Shown here in pieces: positions 17,012-24,601 of a stretch of DNA of 46,580 nt. Every line of letters starts with the position of its first letter. The first letter of the stretch is position 1. This stretch comes from DASRWI01 sp035654655 (GTDB lineage: Bacteria; Bacteroidota; Ignavibacteria; Ignavibacteriales; Ignavibacteriaceae): the NCBI GenBank assembly GCA_035654655.1, contig DASRWI010000028.1:1-46580 (forward strand). Reading direction: 5' to 3'. The notes beneath the pieces were generated by a model. That model did not search any database. It was not told where the DNA came from and saw only the letters and a list, made by a program, of their open reading frames with translations. The translations under genes and the position numbers were made by a program.

Positions 17012-17551
17012 AATAATATCTTTTATTTATTAGATGAAATTAAAGAATTAAAGTTACAGAGAGATGAGGGTAGTCAAAGTGCAATTTCTCAATTATCCCA
17101 TAACTTCAGTTATGGGATAAACTAAAAAACTTGCATGAAAAAGATCCAGGTGTGTCATTGCGAATCGAGCCGCCCCTTCAGGGCTCAAAATATTATTATT
17201 ACATTTCCATTAGCTTACGCTAACGGCTAAAGATAGAATCGCACCTTCGGTGCTCTTGTAAAAATTAAAAAACTCTCGACTTCAATATCTTCATCCCAGA
17301 GAGATGATTTAATTGTAACTCTATATCAATACATTCTGTCATCCCGAGGGTAGTCATCCGCCATAAGCGGTGGATTTTATGACGACCGTTCCCGAAGAGA
17401 TCCCTTTGGGAGGGGATCTCTGATATATGAAGAGATAAAACATCTAAAGGATATAATGAGAAACTTTAAAAATTTAGAAATAGAAAATCAAGATTGGCAA
17501 AAAGAAGCATTTTTATTAATAAGTAAAATAGAAGTTGAGGAATTACTATTA
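17012..17551. repeat. 540-bp gene-free stretch with dispersed repeats and hairpins
   Basis: Holds several stem-loop elements instead of a gene. A 12-bp perfect stem with a ttca loop spans 17093-17120. A 'tgtcattgcgaatcgagc' type repeat at 17152-17258 contains nested hairpins at 17167-17186, 17212-17221 and 17241-17253. A 'gtcatcccgagg' type repeat at about 17337-17424 contains the 21-bp match to the left window edge (17355-17375) and a gagatccc/gggatctc hairpin (17397-17420). From 17430 to 17551 the plus strand has a short open segment that I treat as non-coding or a remnant. Confidence 0.75.
17093..17120. repeat. REP-like perfect hairpin
   Basis: Stem ttatcccataac / gttatgggataa (12 bp, no mismatch) with a ttca loop. 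It has the same design as the hairpin at 135-154. Without a strong T-run it is more likely a REP/IS200-type palindrome than a terminator. Confidence 0.6.
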
Positions 17552-18286
17552 TTAATCTTCAAATATATCTTTCTCGTAAATTTCCCAGGCTTTTTCTGGA
17601 TTTACAGGTAGTATTCTAATCTTTTCGCTTAACTTTTTAGCCACCTCAATAAAAATATTCTCAACATCATTTTTTTTTATTCTTAATTGAGCCATTAAAT
17701 CATTTAAAGAGTAAATTATTCCTGGAGGTATAAAAGAGTACCCATCAAAAGGAGGAAAATCTTTTAATATTTTTTGATTTTTTGTCCCGCAATTATTGGG
17801 ACCATTTACATCTAAGTAAAAAACTTCTAAAAAAAATTGAAATGCTTCGTTAATTCTTATTTCTCTTTCCAATGACCTTGCTATTTTAAGTTTAATGTTT
17901 CTGTATAAGCCCCAATTATAATTATCATAGAATTCATCTAATAATTCATCATAGACCTTTAAAAATATTTCGTTATCACTAGGTTCCACATTTGATTGAT
18001 TTTTTATTGATGATCTAATTTTATCAAAACGTTCTTGAACTTCCAAATATTCATTATAAATTTCATCAATTCTATACTTTTGGCTCCATTGATTTTCAAT
18101 AAATTTCATTTGTTCTTCTGTAACAATAACTTTTAGATGATCCAGGGGTCTTGTTCGAATATAATAATATTTACCACAATTTTTACATTCGGTTTTTCGT
18201 ATTGGAAATTTTTCAAGATTTTTTTTACAATAAGGACACTTTAATTCTATTGAACCAATTTCTTCAAATTCAATTTTGTTAATCAT
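17552..18286 (-). CDS. Zn-ribbon protein of unknown function
   Basis: A 244-residue protein not recognised as a known family. Its N-terminus has a four-cysteine zinc ribbon: Cys17-x2-Cys20 and Cys34-x2-Cys37 ('CPYC...CKNC'). The rest is mainly helical and charged (about residues 55-240), with a middle segment 'RNIKLKIARSLEREIRINEAFQFFLEVFY' and a conserved-looking 'FDGYSFIPPGIIYSLNDLMA'. It follows the putative nuclease gene by 12 bp in the same direction, so the two are probably translated together. Zn ribbons of this type often bind nucleic acid or mediate protein contacts. The pair is isolated between repeats, which suggests accessory cargo. Confidence 0.7.
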   Translation of the reverse strand: MINKIEFEEIGSIELKCPYCKKNLEKFPIRKTECKNCGKYYYIRTRPLDHLKVIVTEEQMKFIENQWSQKYRIDEIYNEYLEVQERFDKIRSSIKNQSNVEPSDNEIFLKVYDELLDEFYDNYNWGLYRNIKLKIARSLEREIRINEAFQFFLEVFYLDVNGPNNCGTKNQKILKDFPPFDGYSFIPPGIIYSLNDLMAQLRIKKNDVENIFIEVAKKLSEKIRILPVNPEKAWEIYEKDIFED

Positions 18287-18298
18287 GAAATTTTTGAC

Positions 18299-19480
18299 CT
18301 AACTTTCTGATTCAGAAAGTAATATCTTCGAATCATCATCATACATTAAATACTTAAATGCATCATTACCCAAATAATCCTTTATTTTTTTTATAAATAT
18401 TTTAGCCTCCATTGATTTTTTATGTAAACCAACAATCACCAATTGTTTTTTAGAACACTTATTAACTTCAGATTTAAGACTATAGAAAAGAATTTGACCC
18501 AAACCACGCTTCAAACAAGAAATGGCTGAAGAATCTGTTTTTATTTCAAACAAAATAATTTCATCCTTTTTTTCTACCTTAATATCAACAAAATCCTCTT
18601 CTAATTTGATGACACGAGAATCTTTATACTTCTCCTTTAATAATTTTCTGATTTCATTCTGAATTCTTTTATGTCTGAAATTAATTTTTGTTTTTGAGAC
18701 ACCTTTTCTTATTGTTTCGTAAACTTCATCAAAATTACTACTTCTTCGACTGTTTCTAATTTCATGATTATTTTTTTTTGATTTTCCTATATTCAACTTG
18801 AAACATGGAAGATAAAAATCTTCAATTAAGTCCTGTAATTCGATAATAACTTGATTGGGTAAATTTTTACCGTAAGATATTGCACTCTGTGGCTTAATAC
18901 TTTTTTCAATTCCTAAACTATAATATTTGTTCTTAAAATAATCAACAAATTCTTTTTCACTCAATTTATTCTTATATAATAAAGGAGTTTTTTCTTTTTT
19001 ATTATAAATAGTAATTTTATAACCTTTAGGTAACTTGTTCTCTTTTAAATATGTTAAGAATTTCTCTCTCAATAATCTACCACAAGCATTACCTTCTAAC
19101 CAAACTGATGCAACCACAAACTTATCATGATTAATAGAAACTTGGATTTGCGGTAATTTTGAATGTGCATATCTTTTATTGCTAAGTTTATTTAATTCAA
19201 TACTTGGAATAAAGGAAATCCATATGAGATTTCTTATAGAACCTTTTTCAAACTGGTTAGTCTCTTTATTAGCCTTACTTATAGTAATATCAAATTTTTT
19301 ATTAAAATAAGCTTGATTTAAAATAATTTCTAAAATGTTTTTTATTTTGTTTTGGACTGGTTTATGAATTTCTAATAAATTTTTAGATGATGTTCCTGTG
19401 TAACCACTTTTGGAATTAAAGTATTTTTTATTTAATTCCTTAATTTCTTTTAGTCTATTAAAATCATTAATTTCAAGCAT
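18299..19480 (-). CDS. Putative PD-(D/E)xK nuclease, restriction- or defence-like
   Basis: A 393-residue protein. The C-terminal part (about 265-390) has the full PD-(D/E)xK order: Glu276 in 'RIQNEIRKLL', Asp299 in 'EDFVDIKV', Glu312-x-Lys314 in 'ILFEIKT', and Gln329 in 'GLGQILFYS', the downstream Gln seen in many restriction-type nucleases. The N-terminal 250 residues are not recognised; the stretch 'VASVWLEGNACGRLLREKF' is vaguely like MrcB/DUF3578 N-terminal domains, but this is weak. It is highly Lys-rich and AT-rich. It is the first gene of a two-gene unit with the Zn-ribbon protein. No methyltransferase or ATPase partner is present, so it is not a classical type II or IV system. Role in anti-phage defence is inference. 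Confidence 0.65.
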   Translation of the reverse strand: MLEINDFNRLKEIKELNKKYFNSKSGYTGTSSKNLLEIHKPVQNKIKNILEIILNQAYFNKKFDITISKANKETNQFEKGSIRNLIWISFIPSIELNKLSNKRYAHSKLPQIQVSINHDKFVVASVWLEGNACGRLLREKFLTYLKENKLPKGYKITIYNKKEKTPLLYKNKLSEKEFVDYFKNKYYSLGIEKSIKPQSAISYGKNLPNQVIIELQDLIEDFYLPCFKLNIGKSKKNNHEIRNSRRSSNFDEVYETIRKGVSKTKINFRHKRIQNEIRKLLKEKYKDSRVIKLEEDFVDIKVEKKDEIILFEIKTDSSAISCLKRGLGQILFYSLKSEVNKCSKKQLVIVGLHKKSMEAKIFIKKIKDYLGNDAFKYLMYDDDSKILLSESES

Positions 19481-19777
19481 TGATAGATTCCTTGTGAAGA
19501 TGGTTTATATAGTGGCTTCCTCTACAAAGCTAATTATATACTTTTTAAATTACAAGAATATTTTTACAAGAATTGAGATTGCTTCGTCCTCGCAATGTAA
19601 GACCTTTGTTCCCCATAAAGAATAGCTATTAGCTCGCAATGACCTGCTCTAAATAAATCACGGAAATCTTTGAAAAATCTTTTTAATCTTGATTCTAAAT
19701 ACAGAGATTGTGGCAGAGCCATCCCTTCGGGACTTCGTTGTTCGCTGACTCACTTCTCGCAATGACACCTTAAATTT
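19481..19777. repeat. Dispersed repeats between nuclease islet and sugar locus
   Basis: About 300 bp without a gene. Positions 19575-19597 carry 'gagattgcttcgtcctcgcaatg'-type sequence. The reverse complement of 19703-19768 ('tgtcattgcgagaagtgagtc...gaag...') matches the element at the right window edge (46541-46580). Both belong to the same dispersed family as the 17152 copy. Confidence 0.7.
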
Positions 19778-20599
19778 TTATTCTTTTACTCCCCCCATCA
19801 TGATGCCTTTAATGTAGTACTTTTGCAGTGCAAGGAAAACTATTATTACCGGCAGGACGGTCAGGAAGGAGCCTGCCATCATTAGTTCTGTATCGTCTCT
19901 GTGTTCACCGCTTAGACTTGCTAATGCTACCGGCATTGTGTACATATTTGAATCTGTCATTACTATTAATGGCCACAAAAAATCATTCCATGCTCCCATA
20001 AATGTGAAGATTCCAAGAGTAATTAATATTGGTCTGCACAATGGAATGATTACTTTGTAGTAGATTTCAAAATCCCCAGCTCCATCCATTTTCGCTGCTT
20101 CAATTAAACTATCCGGAATTCCCATTACAAATTGTCTTATCAAAAATATTCCGAAGATGCTTGCCATTCCGGGAATTATGATTGCAAAGTATGTGTTTAT
20201 CAATCCTAAATTTTTTAATATCAAAAATACAGGAAGCATAGTTACCTGAGCGGGAATTATCATTGAGCTTAGTAAAAAGTTAAACAATGTTTTTTTTCTT
20301 TTGAATCTGAATTTTGCAAATGCATATCCCCCCATTGTATTTACAAGGAGTGAAACTAATGTAACTCCGGTTGATATTATAACACTGTTAATGAAATATC
20401 TTGTAAGATTTAAATTTGTAAAAAGTGTAATGTAATGTTCAAGTGTAAAATGTTCAGGAATAAATCTTGGCGGAAATGAACTTGCTTCTCCCATTGACAT
20501 AAACGATGCTGACACCATCCACAAAAATGGAATGAGTGTAATTAAACTAATGAATATTACCAATGAGTAGAGCAATATTTTTTTGAATGTCTTCATCAA
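19778..20599 (-). CDS. ABC sugar transporter permease (MalG-like)
   Basis: A 273-residue inner-membrane permease of the carbohydrate uptake (CUT1) family. It has six predicted transmembrane segments and the EAA loop 'EAAKMDGAGDFEIYYKVIIP' that contacts the ATPase. The C-terminus 'YYIKGIMMGGVKE' is characteristic of MalG-type subunits. It overlaps the upstream permease gene by 4 bp (ATGA type), so the two are translationally coupled. It is the last gene of the locus and no ATPase gene follows, so an unlinked MsmX/UgpC-type ATPase must energise it. It probably imports the oligosaccharides released by the upstream glycosidases. Confidence 0.93.
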   Translation of the reverse strand: MMKTFKKILLYSLVIFISLITLIPFLWMVSASFMSMGEASSFPPRFIPEHFTLEHYITLFTNLNLTRYFINSVIISTGVTLVSLLVNTMGGYAFAKFRFKRKKTLFNFLLSSMIIPAQVTMLPVFLILKNLGLINTYFAIIIPGMASIFGIFLIRQFVMGIPDSLIEAAKMDGAGDFEIYYKVIIPLCRPILITLGIFTFMGAWNDFLWPLIVMTDSNMYTMPVALASLSGEHRDDTELMMAGSFLTVLPVIIVFLALQKYYIKGIMMGGVKE

Positions 20600-21474
20600 T
20601 CAGATTCTTTCTGAAGTTTGAATTGTATAACTGTGCCTATCATTATGATAATGAAAAGCATAAAAGCTATTGCAGTTGAGTATCCAATTCTCCACCATCT
20701 GAAACCTTCCTGGTACATATATAAAACAATACTAAGTGTACTGTTTACCGGTCCGCCTTGCGTCATTATATATGGCTCTGCAAATAATTGGAAGTAACCT
20801 ATCATTGTTATAATGCTTATGAACAATGTGGTTGGTGCAAGCTGTGGAATTGTTATGCTAATGAACTGTCTCCATTTACTTGCGCCTTCAATTTCTGCAG
20901 CTTCGTACAAATCTGTTGGAATGTTTTGTAATCCTGCAATAAAGATTATCATATTGTATCCGAAGTTTTTCCATACGGCAAGCAAAATTATTGCAGGCAT
21001 TGCCCAGTTAGGGTCTCCAAGCCAATCAACAGGATTTATATTTACTAATGACAATAAATAATTTAAAACTCCAAATCTTGGATGATAAATAAACATCCAG
21101 ATGACAGCCACTGCTACTATTGTTGTAACTACCGGAAGGAAATAAAATGTACGGAATAATCCTTTGAACTTTATCAGCTTTGAATGTAAAAGCAATGCAG
21201 CACCAAGTGACACTGCAACTGATAATGGTCCGCCGACAAGTACAAAGTAAAAAGTATTTTTTAAGGATGTCCAGAAAACAGGGTCGTAAATTAATTTTGC
21301 ATAATTATCTAAACCGACAAATCGCAAGTAAGATGTATTGCCAATTGAATAAATATCAAGGTCAGTAAAGCTTAGTATGAATGCAGCAAGTACAGGAATA
21401 AAAAAGAAAATCGCCAGGACAATCAGCGATGGTCCTAAAAATAAAAAGACAATTCTTTTACTGGTTTCTTTCAT
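20596..21474 (-). CDS. ABC sugar transporter permease (MalF-like)
   Basis: A 292-residue permease of the CUT1 family: N-terminal transmembrane helix, a periplasmic loop, and the EAA loop 'EAAEIEGASKWRQFISITIP'. It forms the heterodimeric channel with the MalG-like subunit. It overlaps both neighbours by 4 bp (20596-20599 and 21471-21474). Typical length for a MalF/UgpA-type subunit without the large P2 insertion of E. coli MalF. Confidence 0.93.
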   Translation of the reverse strand: MKETSKRIVFLFLGPSLIVLAIFFFIPVLAAFILSFTDLDIYSIGNTSYLRFVGLDNYAKLIYDPVFWTSLKNTFYFVLVGGPLSVAVSLGAALLLHSKLIKFKGLFRTFYFLPVVTTIVAVAVIWMFIYHPRFGVLNYLLSLVNINPVDWLGDPNWAMPAIILLAVWKNFGYNMIIFIAGLQNIPTDLYEAAEIEGASKWRQFISITIPQLAPTTLFISIITMIGYFQLFAEPYIMTQGGPVNSTLSIVLYMYQEGFRWWRIGYSTAIAFMLFIIIMIGTVIQFKLQKESD

Positions 21475-22748
21475 TCCAATTTTCCTGTTTCAATGAGCCA
21501 GCGTCTTTTTTCTAAAACTGAATTTACTTCTTTATCCAGCTGCTTCATTGCAGGTTCAACCTTCATATCTCCTCTTGCAATGTATTCAGCTTTTACACGA
21601 AGTTTTTCAAAAACAATTTGCTCCCATTCTGGCACTTTAGGGTCTGGTTTTGTTTTTTGAAGCTGAAGATAAAATGCCTTCATATATTTATTGTCTTTTA
21701 TTGCAGGGTCATCCCACGCATCTATTCTTGAAGGCAAAGAATTAACTATGCTAAAAAATTTTATTTGAGTTTCTTTTTCTGAAAGGAATTCTATCCACTT
21801 CCAGGCAGCATCTTTATTTTTAGAATATTTACTAATAACAAGACTTGCACCTCCCGCACTGGAATAACCCGGATAATCATTATCAAACGAAGGCATTGGA
21901 GCAGTCATCCATTTATCTTTTATACTTTCTGGCAAGCTGCGGTTCATTTCAAAAACATTCCATGGACCGGTTATATAGAACGCAAAATATCCGGCACCAA
22001 ATGATTGATAAACATTCATAACTTTTTGCATATCGTATAGTGCAACTCCGCTGCTGTACATTGAATCTACAAAGTTCATTGCACTTATAAATTGAGGAGA
22101 AGAAAAATTTCCATAAGACCAATTATTCTTAAGGAAGTCGGCACCTTTTTGATATCCAAAAATTATATACGGCTGCCATTCATTAGTTGGAAGAAAAATT
22201 CCGTAGTTGCCTGTCTGCTCTTTTATTTTTTCTGCTGCTTTATAAAACTCACTCCATGTTTTTGGAAATTCATTATACCCTGCTTTCATAAGCATATCAG
22301 TTCTGTAGAACATTACTCTTGTATCAACATACCAGGGAATACTATAGACAACATTATTCATTACATTGGATTCCCATATTCCGGGAAAGTAATTTTCTTT
22401 TTTTATTACAGAGGATTTTTCAATGTATTTATCAAGAGGTTCAATAGCATCAAGCTGTGAAAACTCTGCTACCCAGGTATTTCCTATTTGATAACAATCA
22501 GGAAGGGTTTCGCCTGCATAAGCAGTAATTAATTTTTCGTGAGCAGCTGTCCAGGGAATTTGCTGAATATCGATTTTTATTTTAGGATTTTGTTTTTCAA
22601 ATTCCGGAATAAGCTTAGCTACTTTTTCCCCTTCAGCTCCAATAGCCCAAAACTTAATATGAATTTTATCGTCATTACGGCTGCTGCAGCCAATGATTGC
22701 CAATGCAAAAAGAATGATAAAAAAATTTATTAAGTTTTTAATTTTCAT
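21471..22748 (-). CDS. ABC transporter sugar-binding lipoprotein (CUT1)
   Basis: A 425-residue family 1 extracellular solute-binding protein. The signal peptide ends at the lipobox 'LAIIGC' (Cys21), anchoring it in the membrane facing the periplasm. Typical features are 'IHIKFWAIGAEGEKVAKLIPEFEKQNPKIKI' split across the first lobe, the 'PWYVDTRVMFYRTDML' hinge strand and 'AFYITGPWNV', with Trp and Tyr residues likely to stack on sugar rings. It should capture oligosaccharides, inferred to be beta-1,2-linked, and pass them to the adjacent permeases. It overlaps the GH144 gene upstream and the permease gene downstream by 4 bp each. Confidence 0.92.
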   Translation of the reverse strand: MKIKNLINFFIILFALAIIGCSSRNDDKIHIKFWAIGAEGEKVAKLIPEFEKQNPKIKIDIQQIPWTAAHEKLITAYAGETLPDCYQIGNTWVAEFSQLDAIEPLDKYIEKSSVIKKENYFPGIWESNVMNNVVYSIPWYVDTRVMFYRTDMLMKAGYNEFPKTWSEFYKAAEKIKEQTGNYGIFLPTNEWQPYIIFGYQKGADFLKNNWSYGNFSSPQFISAMNFVDSMYSSGVALYDMQKVMNVYQSFGAGYFAFYITGPWNVFEMNRSLPESIKDKWMTAPMPSFDNDYPGYSSAGGASLVISKYSKNKDAAWKWIEFLSEKETQIKFFSIVNSLPSRIDAWDDPAIKDNKYMKAFYLQLQKTKPDPKVPEWEQIVFEKLRVKAEYIARGDMKVEPAMKQLDKEVNSVLEKRRWLIETGKLE

Positions 22749-24601
22749 TTCTGCAGTACAGCTTTGTGAACAAGAATTTCATTTTTATTGCTTATCTGAA
22801 TAAAATAAATTCCTGATGGAGAAGCAGCACCTGATTCATCTTTTCCATTCCACAAAATTGTATGTCTTCCGCTTTCCATTTCACCAACAAAAAGATTGCG
22901 AATATTTTCACCCAACACATTATATACATTAACTTTTATTTCACTTCTTTCAGGAAGATTAAACTCAATATTAGTTTCAGGATTAAAAGGATTTGGATAA
23001 CTTCCAATTATCCTGAACTCACCTGGTGTATTTATCAACTCCCCCACCGATGTTGTCGAATCCGGAGTAAAGATTGAATCAACCATTGCAGCAATTTCCG
23101 GAGCAGACATAAATTTATTCCATAACAATTGACTTCTATAATTTTCAATCATCACGATTATAGGTCCCTGGTCAATTGCTATATAAGAACTTGCAAACCA
23201 GTTTTGACTTTCATTATACGCATCTCTAAAACCATATGTACTCCATAATCTATTTCCAAAATGTCGATAAAAATATTTTAATGCTTCAATTGATTCTATT
23301 GGGGTATATGGCATTGAAGATAATGCGGCTGTTGGTGTTATAGTACCGTTATCATTCAAATAAGGCTCCTGTGCAGAATAACCCCAGGGGTTATCGCTTG
23401 CTGTTAATCCCCAGCTATTAGCATTATACCCTGCAAAACCTTTTGGATTAGCAATGCAGTAAGCACGATTTATTAAAGTTTGATTCCTGTTGTTGAAAAA
23501 ATAATTTGTATATGCATCCTTCTTAAATCTTGGGTCAAATCCAAGGAAGGAATAATGCGTAAAGAATAAAGGTCCACCGTAATTTGCGCCCACCCAGAGT
23601 TTATAGCCATAAAAAGTATTTCCGTTAGCATAATTGCTTGCACTTGCCCATCCCTGGTAATACATACTTGCAGGAAGCTTATATGTTGGTGAAGCAATTC
23701 CAAGAAGATAGCAAATCATAGTTTCATTCCAACCAACCAGCTTCATATTTATTTGCCATTGATAATTTGGAGACCAATGCCAATATAAATATTGACTAAA
23801 AGATGCGCGTCTGTACCACGTCCATTCAACTCCTTGCCAAATTTGATTTACCTGCTCTCTAATTTTTACTTCATTAGAATCAGAACCATCAAAATACTGC
23901 CTTGCTGTTAAAAGACCTTGAATCATAAACGAAGTTTCAACAAGGTCTCCTCCATCATCAACTGTTCCGAAAGGTATAGTTGCACCTGTTTCTCCATTCA
24001 ACCAATGAGGAAATGCACCGTGATATCTTTGAGCTCTTGTTAAAAGGAAATTTAAAATCTTAAGCATTCGTGCTGTACCTTGTGCACGAGTAATATAATT
24101 TCTTTCAATGCCTACAAGAAGGCCCATAACTCCGAAGCCGCTGCCTCCTGTTGTTACAGTATTTCCGCTGCCTAATCTTTCACGTGCAAGCCCTGAAACA
24201 GGATGTCCATAATCATAAAAATATCTGAACACAGCACGCTGCACCATATCCAGATATTCTTCATCAGTCAACTGCTTTGTTTGAGCTACTACACTATCAC
24301 TTAGTGGGGATTCTTCATTGCTGAAATTATATGCTGATATTTTATACATTCCCTGCACTCCCTGAACCCCATACCATTCAGTATACCATTGCCTTCTTTC
24401 ACTAACAATTGAAAACAAAGTAAAGTTTGTTCCATTCCATTTATATATTTTATATCCTGCAAGGTCCGATTCAGTATTTAGATTCCAGATAATATCAATG
24501 TGCTGTTCATAAGATATTGCCTGAACTCCAGTTGGTTTTCCTGGAGAAGTGGCAAATAACATCGTTGCAGTAAAAAATAAAATTAGTAGTACTTTATACA
24601 T
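22745..24601 (-). CDS. GH144-type endo-beta-1,2-glucanase with T9SS tail
   Basis: A 618-residue secreted enzyme: signal peptide (1-18), a fibronectin type III-like domain (about 20-108), an (alpha/alpha)6 'glycoamylase-like' (PF10091/GH144) domain (about 112-510), and a T9SS sorting domain with 'SYPNPFNPETNIEF' (about 525-618). Acidic residues Asp215, Asp219 and Glu222 ('DDGGDLVET') have the same spacing I recall for the catalytic-site residues Asp135, Asp139 and Glu142 of the Chitinophaga pinensis enzyme, and Glu293 ('GWNE') lies at nearly the spacing of its Glu211. This supports endo-cleavage of beta-1,2-glucan to sophorooligosaccharides at the cell surface. It overlaps the GH2 gene by 8 bp and the binding-protein gene by 4 bp. 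The substrate assignment rests on motif comparison. Confidence 0.85.
   Translation of the reverse strand: MYKVLLILFFTATMLFATSPGKPTGVQAISYEQHIDIIWNLNTESDLAGYKIYKWNGTNFTLFSIVSERRQWYTEWYGVQGVQGMYKISAYNFSNEESPLSDSVVAQTKQLTDEEYLDMVQRAVFRYFYDYGHPVSGLARERLGSGNTVTTGGSGFGVMGLLVGIERNYITRAQGTARMLKILNFLLTRAQRYHGAFPHWLNGETGATIPFGTVDDGGDLVETSFMIQGLLTARQYFDGSDSNEVKIREQVNQIWQGVEWTWYRRASFSQYLYWHWSPNYQWQINMKLVGWNETMICYLLGIASPTYKLPASMYYQGWASASNYANGNTFYGYKLWVGANYGGPLFFTHYSFLGFDPRFKKDAYTNYFFNNRNQTLINRAYCIANPKGFAGYNANSWGLTASDNPWGYSAQEPYLNDNGTITPTAALSSMPYTPIESIEALKYFYRHFGNRLWSTYGFRDAYNESQNWFASSYIAIDQGPIIVMIENYRSQLLWNKFMSAPEIAAMVDSIFTPDSTTSVGELINTPGEFRIIGSYPNPFNPETNIEFNLPERSEIKVNVYNVLGENIRNLFVGEMESGRHTILWNGKDESGAASPSGIYFIQISNKNEILVHKAVLQK

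Noticed and set aside
17137..17270. Possible CRISPR array from repeated 'gtcattgcga' motifs
   Set aside because: Copies are irregular, not evenly spaced, and form hairpins of different sequence; they match dispersed intergenic repeats, not a repeat-spacer array.
17427..17606. Short plus-strand open segment reading through '...MRNFKNLEIENQDWQKEA...' before the Zn-ribbon gene
   Set aside because: It begins inside a repeat, has no good start site and runs into antisense of the Zn-ribbon gene. It could be a remnant of a disrupted gene, but nothing identifies it.
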